The notes: a model not told the origin generated them from the sequence alone. Shown: positions 50,194 through 59,403, counted from the first letter of the stretch. The stretch: 64,000 bases of DNA from Sphingopyxis sp. USTB-05 (GCF_023822045.1 NZ_CP084712.1:4461001-4525000); one strand, 5' to 3'. Numbers and translations: made by a program.

Positions 50194-50863
50194 ACTGCTC
50201 CGCGTCGCGAGTGGCCGACCGCGCAATCCGCAATTCCTCGGCGCAAGGGATTTGCACCCGGGCATGGCTTCCTCCGGGCGTGAACATCCATTCTACGCTA
50301 CCCTCGAGATCGGCGATCAGCGCGCGAACCAATTTCTGCCCGCGGCCCGGCACCCTGCAAGTCGCGGCGACACCGTCTTCACAAACCATGGCATCGATGT
50401 GATCGCCGCACTCACGGATGCGAACGAGGATCATGCCGCTGCGGCCCTTCAGCCCGTGACGCGCGGCGTTCCGGACCAGTTCAGCAATGATCAGGCCGAT
50501 GCGCCAGCATCTCTCCGACGCCAGGAAAATGTCGTCGGCCTTGAGAACAAGGCCCACCCCTCTTTCGTTGAGCGAGGCCTTCGCGAAACTTTGGCAGATG
50601 TGGCGCAGATATTCTGCGAGATTGGCCCTGCCGTGCGCGAAAGGTGGCAGCAGCGCGCGGTGCGAAGCAGCATGATCGCGCAGGCGTTCGGCGACGCACG
50701 TGAGACTTTTCCGGCTGCTCTCATCCTCAGCGCGGGCCGCGGCGAACGACAGCATCGAAATGGCTTCGGAATATTCGTTGATCACCCGGTGATTGATCTC
50801 TTCGACGAGATGCAGCGAGCAGGGTGGGGCGGCTGCGTCAGAAGTCAGGCTATGAGCCAACAT
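50192..50863 (-). CDS. Sensorless HWE/HisKA_2-type histidine kinase
   Basis: A 223-residue cytoplasmic protein without PAS or membrane segments. The phosphoacceptor helix is SLHLVEEINHRVINEYSEAISMLSF, with His in EINHRVIN, and the ATPase N-box is IGLIIAELVRNAARHGLKG, the HWE/HisKA_2 arrangement. The ATPase domain is otherwise short; G-box-like features (GRGQKLVRALIADL) follow. It may phosphorylate one of the nearby response regulators or act as a phosphotransfer node (inference). It lies downstream of the FixJ-type regulator gene on the same strand. A palindrome copy lies 75 bases before its start. Confidence 0.8.
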   Translation of the reverse strand: MLAHSLTSDAAAPPCSLHLVEEINHRVINEYSEAISMLSFAAARAEDESSRKSLTCVAERLRDHAASHRALLPPFAHGRANLAEYLRHICQSFAKASLNERGVGLVLKADDIFLASERCWRIGLIIAELVRNAARHGLKGRSGMILVRIRECGDHIDAMVCEDGVAATCRVPGRGQKLVRALIADLEGSVEWMFTPGGSHARVQIPCAEELRIARSATRDAEQ

Positions 50864-50937
50864 ATCGCGGTCCTCCTTTGGTCGGAGGCGATTGGACTGG
50901 ATGGTGAGGCCGACCGCAATTGAACCTAGGTGTGGCG

Positions 50938-50951
50938 TATACCAAAGTGTC
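50938..50951. promoter_or_regulatory. TATAC-N4-GTGTC palindrome upstream of the HWE-type kinase
   Basis: TATAC-CAAA-GTGTC, 75 bases before the kinase start (50863) on the minus strand. Its complement GACACTTTGGTATA is nearly identical to the copy at 52201 (GATACTTTGGTGTC). Confidence 0.5.
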
Positions 50952-50967
50952 GCGTCGGGTGTTGCGC

Positions 50968-51639
50968 TCAGTGAAGCGATGCGGCTGCGAGACCCAGACG
51001 CTCGCTCATCTTGACAAGCGCAGCGAAGGATTTTGCCTGCATCTTCTCCATCACTCGCCCGCGGTGGGCCTTCACCGTAATCTCACTGATTCCCAGTTCC
51101 CAGCCAACCTGCTTGTTGAGAAGGCCGGATACGACCAGCGCGAGAACCTGTCGCTCGCGAGGGCTGAGTGTGTCATATCTAGCCTGCAAAGCTGTCAGGC
51201 CGGCGCTTTCCTCAAGGGCGACCTGACTTTGAGCGAGAGCTCGCTCGACCGCTGGCAAAAGCGCCTCCTCGCCGAGCGGCTTGGTGAGAAATTCCGTAGC
51301 GCCCGCTTTCATGGCCCGCACGGTGGTGGGAATGTCGCCACATCCGGTAATGAAAATTATGGGCATTTGGGACTGACCATCGGCAATCTGCTCCTGAAGA
51401 TCGAGTCCGTTGAGATCGGGTAATCCGATGTCAAGGATGAGGCACGAAGGCGTGGAAGGAAACCCCCGGGCAAGGAATGCCGCCGCGGTCTCAAAGCTTT
51501 CAACGGCCCAGCCCGCTGACTTCAGCAGTGCCTCGAGCCCCTCGCGGGTCGACACATCATCGTCCACAACGATCACCGTCGGCGCCATGTCCTGCATCGG
51601 ATTCCATCCAGATCTGGTCGCAGTGCTGTAAACTAACAT
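50968..51639 (-). CDS. FixJ-type response regulator (receiver plus LuxR HTH)
   Basis: A 223-residue response regulator. The receiver begins PTVIVVDDDVSTREGLEALL with phosphoacceptor Asp in LILDIGLPDLNG and the Lys in EFLTKPL. The C-terminal LuxR-type HTH has LSPRERQVLALVVSGLLNKQVGWELGISEITVKAHRGRVMEKM, as in FixJ/NarL-class proteins. ATG 51639 has AGAGGAAG six bases upstream, so the longest start is preferred over ATGs at 51597 and 51588. It lies next to a kinase, a single-domain regulator and a multi-PAS kinase, and is a plausible binder of the local palindromes. Confidence 0.9.
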   Translation of the reverse strand: MLVYSTATRSGWNPMQDMAPTVIVVDDDVSTREGLEALLKSAGWAVESFETAAAFLARGFPSTPSCLILDIGLPDLNGLDLQEQIADGQSQMPIIFITGCGDIPTTVRAMKAGATEFLTKPLGEEALLPAVERALAQSQVALEESAGLTALQARYDTLSPRERQVLALVVSGLLNKQVGWELGISEITVKAHRGRVMEKMQAKSFAALVKMSERLGLAAASLH

Positions 51640-51665
51640 CGCGGTCTTCCTCTTACATCAGAAAA

Positions 51666-52040
51666 TCAAGACTCCCGCCCCAAAGCTGAACGGATGGCCC
51701 CTACGATCGCGCTCTCGCTGAACGGCTTCACGAGGCAGGCAACCGCGCCGCTGTTCAACAGGTCGGACCACGCGCCATCGTCCGAGTGCGCCGTGATAAA
51801 CACGATCGGAACCGCTCTTTTTTGCCGGATCAACTCCTGCTGAAGCTGTGGCCCCGTCATGCCGGGCATCGCCACATCGAGGACCAAGCATCCCAGCAAG
51901 TCGATCTCGGCATCCCTCAGAAATGCGTTGGCCGAAGCGAACGCCTGCACTCGAAAGCCGAAGGATCTGAGTAGATCGGGTAAGGATTCTCTAACGGATT
52001 CATCATCGTCCACGAGCGCGATTATCTTTTCGTCGGACAT
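51666..52040 (-). CDS. Single-domain response regulator
   Basis: A 124-residue receiver with no output domain. The acidic pair is in IIALVDDDESVRESLPDLL, the phosphoacceptor Asp in CLVLDVAMPGMTG, the Thr in IVFITAH, and the Lys in CLVKPFSESA. Such proteins act in phosphorelays or by protein contact. It is 26 bases upstream of the FixJ-type gene on the same strand, so the two are likely one operon. Its receiver resembles FixJ-type receivers. A palindrome copy lies 161 bases before its start. Confidence 0.9.
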   Translation of the reverse strand: MSDEKIIALVDDDESVRESLPDLLRSFGFRVQAFASANAFLRDAEIDLLGCLVLDVAMPGMTGPQLQQELIRQKRAVPIVFITAHSDDGAWSDLLNSGAVACLVKPFSESAIVGAIRSALGRES

Positions 52041-52200
52041 GAACGTTCCTTGTTATTGCCCCGCATACTCGCCCATCCACCGGCGGCTTCCGTCACCGAG
52101 CCGGTAAGCATCTGAATGCGATACGCCCGCATGGCGCTCTCCATTTGCGCCTCTTGCTTCCCGTCCCGCAGGGTGCGCCAATCTCGGCCGCGCGTCTATT

Positions 52201-52214
52201 GATACTTTGGTGTC
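52201..52214. promoter_or_regulatory. GATAC-N4-GTGTC palindrome in the 52041-52443 gap
   Basis: GATAC-TTTG-GTGTC lies 161 bases upstream of the single-domain regulator on the minus strand. The 403-base gap 52041-52443 holds no strongly supported gene. A weak 71-codon frame (52232-52447, plus strand) has GAGGA just upstream and begins 18 bases after this element, but shows no recognisable domain. Confidence 0.5.
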
Positions 52215-52443
52215 AGTGAAGAGGAAAATGTATGTTTTACATGGTCGTAGGCGACATCCAAGATCCCGCTCGTCTTTCAGGGAGCGCAAACGCCGGAGAT
52301 CCGGCCAACCCTCCATCATGTGGGGGAAGTGCCCCCGTCGCCTTGTTTCTGGACATTGTGGGCGCCGCGATGTTCCTCGCTGCAGGGGAGGCGTCGCTCG
52401 TCCCAGGCACGAACATCCCCGCTGAAGGCCGCACGACCAGTTG

Positions 52444-54828
52444 CTAGCCTTGCAATCGGGGACGTTGTCCTTCCGATCCGCTGTCGGTCCCGGTTTCGAC
52501 CAACGTCGAGGGGGCATCATCAGGACGCGCGCAAGGAACCGAAAAACAAAAACTAGCACCAGGGCCCTCATTTAAGTCGACCCATAGCTTCCCACCGTGA
52601 CGCTCGAGAATGGACTTGCTGACGGAGAGACCGATCCCCATGCCATGCGGCTTTGTCGTGTAAAAGGATGCGAAGACGCGGGATCGATCTTCTGCAGCAA
52701 TGCCGCACCCCGTGTCGCGAACTGCGAGCTGTGCGTTACCGCGATCAGAGTTTACGGTCTCGATGACAATTTGACGCTGAAGGTTGTCGGCGACGTCGAT
52801 TGCGTCTGCTGCATTCAGGATCAGGTTCAGGATAACCTGCTGCAACTGGATTCGGTCGCCAAGCACCTCTGGCAAACTTCTGTCCAAATTGATCCTGAGT
52901 GCGATCCTGCGTCGCTGCAAATCGTGATGGCAGATGGCTACTACCTCCTCGGTCGCGTCGTTGAGATTAAATGGTTCGGCCGTAAAGTCCTTTCTCGCGA
53001 ACAGGCCTCGCAGTCGTTTCAATACCTCGGCGGCCCTGTTGCCGTCGCGGATCGTGCGATTTGCCGTATTCGCGGCGCCCTCGACGTCCGGCGGGTCAGC
53101 TGCGAGCAAACGCAGACAGGCGCTCGCATTGGTTATGATCCCGGACAAGGGCTGATTGACCTCATGTGCAATCGAGGCCGCCAGTTCACCAAGGCTCGAT
53201 ACGCGGGTGATGTGCGCAAGCTCGGATCGCAGGCTCTCGACCGAATTCTCGGCAAGCCGCCGGCGGGTCACATCTTGGGCGACCCCGTAACATTCGCGGC
53301 GTCCATCCTCATGCGTTACAACGCGATAAGATGTGCTGAGAAATTTGATCCGGCCGTCGGGCATCAGCAGCCGCTCTTCATTTTCCGGATACCCCTCGCC
53401 TCGGAACACCCGCGCAATTTTCTCGTCGACCATTGGGAGGTCATCGGGATGACAGTAAGAACGGAGATCGGGACGGACCAGCCCAAAATCGCTGGGAAAT
53501 TCATATATCTGACGCATCTGTTCCGAGAAAATTACTTCGTCGGCATCAACGTCCCAGACGAACGAGCCGGTTTGGCTGATTCGTTCCGAGGTCGTGAGAA
53601 GATATTCGCTACGTCGTAGCTCTTCCTCCACGAGCTTCCTTTCGGTGATGTCCTGGATAGATCCGACGACCACGGGACTGTCGGGATTATCCGGAATGAA
53701 ATGGGCAATCGCATGAAGATGCTTAATGGCCCCGCTTGGTGTCACGATCCTGAAAACTTCGTCAAACTCGCTGTTATTCGCCATCGAGCGCGCGAAACCG
53801 GCGTTGAAAACTCCCAGATCATCGGGATGTATTCGGTCGCGAAACGCGATAAATGTTGGCGGCTCGTCTCTCGGATGATCAAGAATGTTATAGAGTTCAT
53901 CCGACCAGCGGTGGATATCCGCCTTTACATCAGTCGTAAAACTCCCGGTGCGGCTGAGGCGTTGAGCCTGGCTGAGGTGATCATGCGCTTCTCGCAGTTT
54001 GTGCTCGCGCAGCGCGAGATCCTGTTCCGCGCGCTTGCGATCTTCGATGTCGGTTTTGACGCCGTACCATTGCACGACGTTGCCTTGCTCATCATGCAAT
54101 GGACTGCTTTGGAAGTGGAACCACCGGAAGATTCCGTCGTGACGCATCAGGCGCGCTTCGATCTGGCCGCTTCGGCCGGAGGATCGGCATGCCTCCCACG
54201 TCGCCAAGACAGCTTCGAAATCATCCGGATGAACATGGTCGATCCACTGCCATTCGATGAGGTCCGCAGGGGATCGACCAACATAGTCGAGATAATGTTG
54301 ATTAAAAAACTCGGCCGCTCCGTCGGGTCGCGCCGACCATACGAGAACCGGGATCGTGTCGATGATGAGCCGCAGATTCTTGGCTCTGTCTGCCAGCGCG
54401 GCTTCGGCTTCCCGGCGGTCGTGGATGTCGGTCAATAGGACTTGCCACCCCACGAGCCGTCCGCCCTCGTCATGAAGTGGCAGTCCGCGGTTGCTGAGCC
54501 AGCGATATTCGCCGTCGAAACGACGCATCCTTTGTTCGATATCATAGGGTTTGCCGGCCACTATGGCTGCGCCGAATGCCGCCGTCAGATGGGGCAGGTC
54601 GTCAGGATGGATGATTCCATTGGAATCCCAGTTTGCCAGCTCCTCTTGCGTTCGGCCGAAATACTCCCTCAATTCCCGATTGAGATGGAGAACGCTGCCG
54701 TCTGGTGCCAAGACACCAGCCAAGCCGGGCATATGATCGATCAATGCACTTGGCGTCAGCCCGCTAGGGAGCGGATGTTCTTCGTCTTGCGGGTGGTTCA
54801 GTAGGCCTTGCTGCGATTTGTCGCTCAT
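52444..54828 (-). CDS. Multi-PAS sensor histidine kinase
   Basis: A 794-residue cytoplasmic sensor kinase. Four PAS/PAC modules are seen in the first 545 residues, each ending in a DxTER- or DIHDRRE-type linker (DIHDRREAE, DIEDRKRAE, DITERKLVE, DVTRRRLAE). The phosphoacceptor His is in SSLGELAASIAHEVNQPLSG, and the ATPase boxes are LILNAADAI (N), DTGCGI (G1) and GMGIGLSVSKSI (G2). The H-box and the relation to FixJ-type regulators resemble FixL-class kinases. ATG 54828 has GAGGGAG five bases upstream; the longer TTG start is rejected. No transmembrane helix is seen. A palindrome copy lies 75 bases upstream. Confidence 0.92.
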   Translation of the reverse strand: MSDKSQQGLLNHPQDEEHPLPSGLTPSALIDHMPGLAGVLAPDGSVLHLNRELREYFGRTQEELANWDSNGIIHPDDLPHLTAAFGAAIVAGKPYDIEQRMRRFDGEYRWLSNRGLPLHDEGGRLVGWQVLLTDIHDRREAEAALADRAKNLRLIIDTIPVLVWSARPDGAAEFFNQHYLDYVGRSPADLIEWQWIDHVHPDDFEAVLATWEACRSSGRSGQIEARLMRHDGIFRWFHFQSSPLHDEQGNVVQWYGVKTDIEDRKRAEQDLALREHKLREAHDHLSQAQRLSRTGSFTTDVKADIHRWSDELYNILDHPRDEPPTFIAFRDRIHPDDLGVFNAGFARSMANNSEFDEVFRIVTPSGAIKHLHAIAHFIPDNPDSPVVVGSIQDITERKLVEEELRRSEYLLTTSERISQTGSFVWDVDADEVIFSEQMRQIYEFPSDFGLVRPDLRSYCHPDDLPMVDEKIARVFRGEGYPENEERLLMPDGRIKFLSTSYRVVTHEDGRRECYGVAQDVTRRRLAENSVESLRSELAHITRVSSLGELAASIAHEVNQPLSGIITNASACLRLLAADPPDVEGAANTANRTIRDGNRAAEVLKRLRGLFARKDFTAEPFNLNDATEEVVAICHHDLQRRRIALRINLDRSLPEVLGDRIQLQQVILNLILNAADAIDVADNLQRQIVIETVNSDRGNAQLAVRDTGCGIAAEDRSRVFASFYTTKPHGMGIGLSVSKSILERHGGKLWVDLNEGPGASFCFSVPCARPDDAPSTLVETGTDSGSEGQRPRLQG

Positions 54829-54902
54829 GATTGCTCCCTCGACAGGCGCACACAAGTTTCTACTCCGCGCACCGCCGTGCGCCTAGCGCTTCGTCGACGA
54901 CC

Positions 54903-54916
54903 GATACTTTCGTATA
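54903..54916. promoter_or_regulatory. GATAC-N4-GTATA palindrome upstream of the PAS kinase
   Basis: GATAC-TTTC-GTATA is 75 bases before the PAS-kinase start on the minus strand. The 437-base gap 54829-55265 between this kinase and the divergent LysR gene holds no supported gene; a 108-codon minus-strand frame (54974-55300) has no Shine-Dalgarno or domain and overlaps the LysR start. Confidence 0.5.
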
Positions 54917-55265
54917 AGCCCCGAAAGCTCGAGCTCTGCAATCCGGCGAGGTGAGTTCAGCGGATCGTCGCCTTTAGAATGTTGGCCATCGGTGCAGCAG
55001 ATGATGCCGATCCCAACGGCAATAGTCGCGTCGGCAAGGCGAACTGCGGGCTTTTGTTTGCATAGATAATTTCTGGTCGATCAGCACGCCCTCAAAATGC
55101 CAAATGATACTATCGTGCAATGGCGATTGCCGCATCAACGCATGACATCGGGGAACTACTTGGTGTCTCAAGGCTGACGATCGGTGGCGCGCGTTTGCCC
55201 ATTCTCGATCGCTCTCGATGGTTGCATTAACATGATGAGCGCAGGACCATATTTTCGGACGGATC

Positions 55266-56186
55266 ATGGATCGCATCGACTTGATGAATATCTTTATCAC
55301 CGCGGTCGACGAGGGCAGCCTTGTCGGCGCCGCGCGGCGTTTGCGTCGTTCGCCAACCGCGATCAGCCGTGCGATCGCGTCGCTCGAGGGGCATCTGGGC
55401 GTCGAACTGCTTCACCGGACGACGCGAAGCATCCGGCTGAGCGAAGCGGGGCAACGTTATGCCGCCTCGTGTCGGCGCATCCTCGCCGAACTCGAGGAAG
55501 CCGACCTGCTCGCGGGCGGCGAACGTTCGGCGCCGCGTGGGATGCTGACGCTGTCGGCGCCACCGATCAGCGGCGAAGAGGTGCTGCGTCCGATCCTCGA
55601 CGAATTTCTGGGAGCCTATCCGCTGGTTTCGGCGCGCCTGATGCTCGTGGACCGGTCGGTAAATCTGGTCGACGAAGGCGTCGATGTCGCGCTGCGCGTC
55701 GGGCAGCTTCCGGACTCTTCACTCGTCGCGACGCGCGTCGGCGAGGGGGTACGACGCGTGATCGTCGCGTCGCCGCGATATCTGAGCGAGCATCCGCCGA
55801 TCGAAGAGCCTGCCGATATCGCGGGGCACCAGATCGTCTCGCTGACGCATTTCGGGATCGAGGCGTGGGGCTTCGGCAGCGGACCGGCGGCGCGTACCGT
55901 CCATTTTACGCCGCGGCTGGTCGTGAACACGGTGCGCGCGGCTGTCGGCTCGGCGGTGGGTGGGCGCGGGCTGACACGCGTCTACTCCTATCATGTCGCG
56001 CGCGAGGTGAAGGAGGGGCTGCTCACGATCGTTCTGGCCGAAGCCGAGCCGGAACCGCAGCCAGTACATCTGCTCGCGCCCGGCGGACGGATGGCCGTGC
56101 CCAAGGTCCGCGCCTTCGTCGACTTCGCGACCCCGCGGCTTCGTGCCGCCTTCGCAAGACTCGCGATCGACGCGCGCGAGCTCTAG
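55266..56186 (+). CDS. LysR family transcriptional regulator
   Basis: A 306-residue LysR regulator. The N-terminal HTH is MNIFITAVDEGSLVGAARRLRRSPTAISRAIASLEGHLGVELLHRTTRSIRLSEAG, and the C-terminal effector domain begins ERSAPRGMLTLSAPPISGEEVLRPIL. The family usually controls the adjacent genes in response to a substrate-derived ligand. It lies upstream of an SDR-tautomerase-nitronate monooxygenase-DUF3237 set on the same strand, which it probably regulates. The distance to the SDR start is 153 bases, enough for a promoter of the operon. Confidence 0.92.
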   Translation: MDRIDLMNIFITAVDEGSLVGAARRLRRSPTAISRAIASLEGHLGVELLHRTTRSIRLSEAGQRYAASCRRILAELEEADLLAGGERSAPRGMLTLSAPPISGEEVLRPILDEFLGAYPLVSARLMLVDRSVNLVDEGVDVALRVGQLPDSSLVATRVGEGVRRVIVASPRYLSEHPPIEEPADIAGHQIVSLTHFGIEAWGFGSGPAARTVHFTPRLVVNTVRAAVGSAVGGRGLTRVYSYHVAREVKEGLLTIVLAEAEPEPQPVHLLAPGGRMAVPKVRAFVDFATPRLRAAFARLAIDAREL

Positions 56187-56339
56187 TTACATCATTATCC
56201 CGATACGCGGGAGAATGTCTTCCGCTGAAGATCAATTATCTCGGCATTGCGCCTGACCTACGTTGCTCCCGTCGGCGCATGGCGCGCCACACGGGCGAGC
56301 TTTCCCGTCCCGTCCTCCCATAAGCAAAGGTTCAATGTC

Positions 56340-57050
56340 ATGAGCAATGCACAGAAAGTCGCCGTCGTTACCGGCGCATCGCAGGGTATCGGCGCCGCAC
56401 TCGTCGACGCCTATCTCGACCGTGGGTATCGCGTCGTAGCGACCTCGCGTTCGATCCAGCCATCGAGCAATCCCGACATGCTGGCGATCGCGGGCGATAT
56501 CGGAGACCCCGAAACCGGCCCGCGCGTGATCGCCGCCGCGCTCGAACATTTTGGCCGCGTCGACACGCTGGTCAACAACGCCGGCATCTTCGTCGCGAGC
56601 CCCTTCACCGGCTATAGCGCCGATCAATATGCCGGCGTCGTATCGACCAACCTCAACGGCTTTTTCTACATCACGCAGGCCGCGGTTGCGGCGATGGAAG
56701 CGGTCGGGGGCGGGCATGTCGTCAGCATCACGACCAGCCTTGTCGATCATGCCAATTCGAACGTCCCGTCGGTCCTCGCCTCGCTGTCGAAGGGCGGCAT
56801 CAATGCGGCGACCCGGAGCCTCGCAATCGAATATGCGAAGCGTGGTATCCGCGTGAACGCAGTATCGCCGGGCATCATCAAGACCCCCATGCACGCCCCG
56901 GAAACGCATGAATTCCTCTCGGCGCTGCACCCGGTCGGTCATATGGGCGAGACGTCGGACATCGTCGATGCCGTTCTCTTCCTCGAAAATGCGGCCTTCG
57001 TGACGGGCGAGATCCTGCACGTCGATGGCGGCCAGTCGGCCGGGCATTAA
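56340..57050 (+). CDS. SDR-family oxidoreductase lacking the catalytic Tyr
   Basis: A 236-residue short-chain dehydrogenase fold. The cofactor motif is VVTGASQGIGAAL, followed by LVNNAGIF, and the C-terminal part has IRVNAVSPGIIKTPM and VTGEILHVDGGQSAGH. The catalytic region reads VVSITTSLVDHANSN, then VPSVLASLSKGGINA: the Lys is present, but the usual Tyr four residues earlier is Ala. The normal SDR proton-transfer step is therefore questionable; an altered reaction is possible. ATG 56340 (MSNAQK) is chosen because the longer frame has no homologous start. It is the first gene of the LysR-linked operon. Confidence 0.82.
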   Translation: MSNAQKVAVVTGASQGIGAALVDAYLDRGYRVVATSRSIQPSSNPDMLAIAGDIGDPETGPRVIAAALEHFGRVDTLVNNAGIFVASPFTGYSADQYAGVVSTNLNGFFYITQAAVAAMEAVGGGHVVSITTSLVDHANSNVPSVLASLSKGGINAATRSLAIEYAKRGIRVNAVSPGIIKTPMHAPETHEFLSALHPVGHMGETSDIVDAVLFLENAAFVTGEILHVDGGQSAGH

Positions 57051-57074
57051 TCCGGTCTGTCAAGGAGACGAGCC

Positions 57075-57311
57075 ATGCCTATCGTGACCGTTCAACTGAC
57101 CCGTGAAGGCACCGAGCCCGGTGTCGATCATGTAACCCCCGAACAGAAAGCCGAAATCTACAAGGGAATGAGCCAGGTTCTGCTCGACGTGCTCGGAAAG
57201 CCGCTCGACTGGACATGGGTTATCTTTCAGGAGGTCGAGATGGAAGATTGGGGCTGGGGCGGTATGCCCGTCGAGGAGTATCGCAAGAAGCTCGCGGCCA
57301 CCTCCGGCTGA
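57075..57311 (+). CDS. Tautomerase family protein (4-oxalocrotonate tautomerase-like)
   Basis: A 78-residue protein starting [12 protein letters not shown]. Removal of Met leaves Pro-1, the catalytic base of the 4-oxalocrotonate tautomerase superfamily. The middle [40 protein letters not shown] is typical of the family. Such enzymes tautomerise keto-enol intermediates of aromatic degradation or act on unsaturated acids. AAGGAG lies upstream. It sits 24 bases after the SDR gene. Confidence 0.88.
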   Translation: MPIVTVQLTREGTEPGVDHVTPEQKAEIYKGMSQVLLDVLGKPLDWTWVIFQEVEMEDWGWGGMPVEEYRKKLAATSG

Positions 57312-57334
57312 ACCGTTCAATCTTGGAGACGATG

Positions 57335-58405
57335 ATGAACGCCCGCCATCTTACCAGCATGCTCGGCATCGAATTGCCGATCATCCAGGCGCCGATGGCG
57401 GGTGTATCTTCGCCCGCCATGGCGGCGGCGGTCAGCAACGCGGGCGCGCTCGGCTCGATCGGGGTCGGCGCGACCGATGCCGATGGCGCGCGCGGGATGA
57501 TTGCCGCGGTACGCGAGGGCGCCGCGAAGCCATTCAACGTCAATCTCTTCTGCCACGCGCCCGCCGTTGCCGATGCGGCGATCGAAGCCGCGTGGATCGC
57601 CCGTCTCGCACCGCTGTTCGCCGAGTTTGGCGTGGATGCACCGGACGCGCTGGGCGAAATCTATCGCAGCTTCGTCGCCGACGAGGCGATGCTCCAAATG
57701 CTTCTGGGCGAGCGGCCGGCCGTCGTCAGCTTTCATTTCGGCCTGCCTTCCGAATCCGCGATCCGGGCGCTGCGCGACGCCGGCATCCTGTTGCTTGCAT
57801 CCGCGACCAACCTTGACGAAGCGCGGATTGCATCGGCCGCGGGCGTCGATGCCGTCGTGGCGCAGGGATGGGAGGCTGGCGGGCATCGCGGGGTTTTCGA
57901 TCCCGACGCGCCCGACGATCGGCTCGGCACTATGGCACTGACGCGCCTGCTCGTCGATGCGATCGACCTTCCGGTCATCGCGGCGGGCGGTATCATGGAC
58001 GGCGCGGGCATCGCCGCCGCGTTGGATTTGGGTGCCGCGGCGGCGCAGCTCGGCACCGCCTTTATCGCCTGCGACGAAAGTCTGGCCGATGCCGGCTATC
58101 GCGCCGCGCTGACGAGCGAAGCCGCGCTGCATACGAAGATGGTGCGCGCCGTTTCGGGGCGCCCGGCGCGCATATTGGCGAACCGGTTTGCTGCGCTCGA
58201 CGGCAATGTTCCGGCGACGCATATCCCGGCCTATCCGATCGCCTATGACCTTGGCAAAGCGCTGCACGCAGCGGCCAAGTCGCGCGGCGAATATGGCTTT
58301 GGTGCGCAATGGGCAGGGCAGGGGGCGCCGATGGCACGCGCCATGCCCGCCGCGGACCTCATCGCGACGCTGGCCGCCGAGATGGCAGCGGCCCGAAATT
58401 CGTGA
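57335..58405 (+). CDS. Nitronate monooxygenase family (FMN-dependent)
   Basis: A 356-residue TIM-barrel flavoprotein of the NMO family, which oxidises nitronates and related compounds with FMN and oxygen. [32 protein letters not shown] at the N-terminus is the flavin-site opening. [18 protein letters not shown] carries the catalytic-type His of class I/II enzymes, and [31 protein letters not shown] the phosphate-binding strand. ATG 57335 has GGAG six bases upstream. It is 23 bases after the tautomerase. In other sphingomonads NMO homologues are paired with SDRs and tautomerases; the substrate here is unknown. Confidence 0.88.
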   Translation: MNARHLTSMLGIELPIIQAPMAGVSSPAMAAAVSNAGALGSIGVGATDADGARGMIAAVREGAAKPFNVNLFCHAPAVADAAIEAAWIARLAPLFAEFGVDAPDALGEIYRSFVADEAMLQMLLGERPAVVSFHFGLPSESAIRALRDAGILLLASATNLDEARIASAAGVDAVVAQGWEAGGHRGVFDPDAPDDRLGTMALTRLLVDAIDLPVIAAGGIMDGAGIAAALDLGAAAAQLGTAFIACDESLADAGYRAALTSEAALHTKMVRAVSGRPARILANRFAALDGNVPATHIPAYPIAYDLGKALHAAAKSRGEYGFGAQWAGQGAPMARAMPAADLIATLAAEMAAARNS

Positions 58406-58419
58406 CAGGAGCTGACAAT

Positions 58420-58908
58420 ATGGACGATTTCGACGAAGCCTTTGCCGCGCTCGGCGATCTGCGCGGGCGCCCGCTGTTCGTGATCAAGGTCGGCGTCGAC
58501 CATATCCATCTGATCGGTGGACCAGCCGGAATCGACCGGCGCGTCGGCGAGATGGTCGCAGGGCGCTTCGCGGGCGAACGCCTGTCGGGCGATGTCCTGA
58601 CCGGCGGTGCCGACTGGCAGATTGTGCGCGCCGACGGGGCCGTGCTGCTCGACGCGCGGGTGGTGCTGCGCACCGAAGACGGCGCCGAGATCGCAATGGA
58701 ATATACGGGCATCCGTACCGGGCCGGCCGACGTCATCGCGCGGCTGGGGCGCGGCGAGCCGGTCGATCCGGCCGACTATTATTTTCGCATCGCCCCGCGC
58801 TTTTCGACGTCAGATCCGAGATACGAATGGCTGAACCGCATTATGGCGGTCGGCATCGGTCACCGGCTGCCCGGGGGGCCGGTCTACAGCATCTTTGAGA
58901 TTGTTTGA
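58420..58908 (+). CDS. DUF3237 family protein
   Basis: A 162-residue beta-barrel-like protein consistent with DUF3237, a family with no confirmed activity. Segments GGPAGIDRRVGEMVAGRFAGERLSGDVLTGGADWQIVRADGAVLLDARVVLRTEDGAEIAMEYTGIR, YYFRIAPRFSTSDPRYEWLNRIMAVGIGHR and VYSIFEIV are diagnostic. ATG 58420 has AGGAG upstream. It is 14 bases after the nitronate monooxygenase gene and closes the operon. Confidence 0.82.
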   Translation: MDDFDEAFAALGDLRGRPLFVIKVGVDHIHLIGGPAGIDRRVGEMVAGRFAGERLSGDVLTGGADWQIVRADGAVLLDARVVLRTEDGAEIAMEYTGIRTGPADVIARLGRGEPVDPADYYFRIAPRFSTSDPRYEWLNRIMAVGIGHRLPGGPVYSIFEIV

Positions 58909-58917
58909 AGGAGGCGG

Positions 58918-59403
58918 CTATCCCGGCCAGACCAGCCCTTCGGGCGCGCCGCGGCCGAGCCGGTCGGGAAGCGTCTCGCCGACGGCGACGAACTCGAGCG
59001 AGCCGCTGTTGATGCAATAGCGCAGCCCCGTCGGCGGCGGCCCGTCGGGGAAGACATGCCCCTGATGAGATCCGCAGCGCGCGCAGACGATCTCGGCGCG
59101 AACCATGCCATAGCGCCTGTCTTCGATCGTCTGCAGATGGTCGGCGCGGAACGGCGTCGTGAAGCTCGGCCAGCCGGTGCCGCTTTCGAACTTGGCGCCC
59201 GCGCGGAACAGCGGCAGGCCGCAAAGGCGGCAGCAATAGACGCCCTCGCGCTTTTCATAGAGGAAGAGGCCGCAAAAGGGTGCCTCCTCCGCATGCTCGA
59301 GGAGGAGGCTGCGCTCCTCGTCGGTCAACGCGGCGGCGAGGTCGTGCCGTTGCTGCCGCGTCGGCGGCGCCAGGTCGAACAGGTCGCTGCCGACCTCAGC
59401 CAC
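58918..59403 (-). CDS. msrB: Peptide-methionine (R)-S-oxide reductase
   Basis: A 161-residue MsrB that reduces methionine-R-sulfoxide in proteins using thioredoxin. The structural zinc cysteines are CRLC and CARC, the catalytic Cys is in YCINSGSLEF, and GTGWPSF and HQGHVFPDGP complete the motif set. Length is normal. Its stop is ten bases past the convergent DUF3237 stop. Its start overlaps the 3' end of the upstream hydrolase gene by eight bases, so the two are co-transcribed. Confidence 0.95.
   Translation of the reverse strand: MAEVGSDLFDLAPPTRQQRHDLAAALTDEERSLLLEHAEEAPFCGLFLYEKREGVYCCRLCGLPLFRAGAKFESGTGWPSFTTPFRADHLQTIEDRRYGMVRAEIVCARCGSHQGHVFPDGPPPTGLRYCINSGSLEFVAVGETLPDRLGRGAPEGLVWPG

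Noticed and set aside
52232..52447. Plus-strand frame of 71 codons in the gap before the PAS kinase
   Set aside because: A GAGGA precedes the ATG, but no domain is recognisable and it overlaps the kinase 3' end; not supported enough to call.
54974..55300. Minus-strand frame of 108 codons upstream of the LysR gene
   Set aside because: No Shine-Dalgarno or domain, and it runs over the LysR start; likely spurious.
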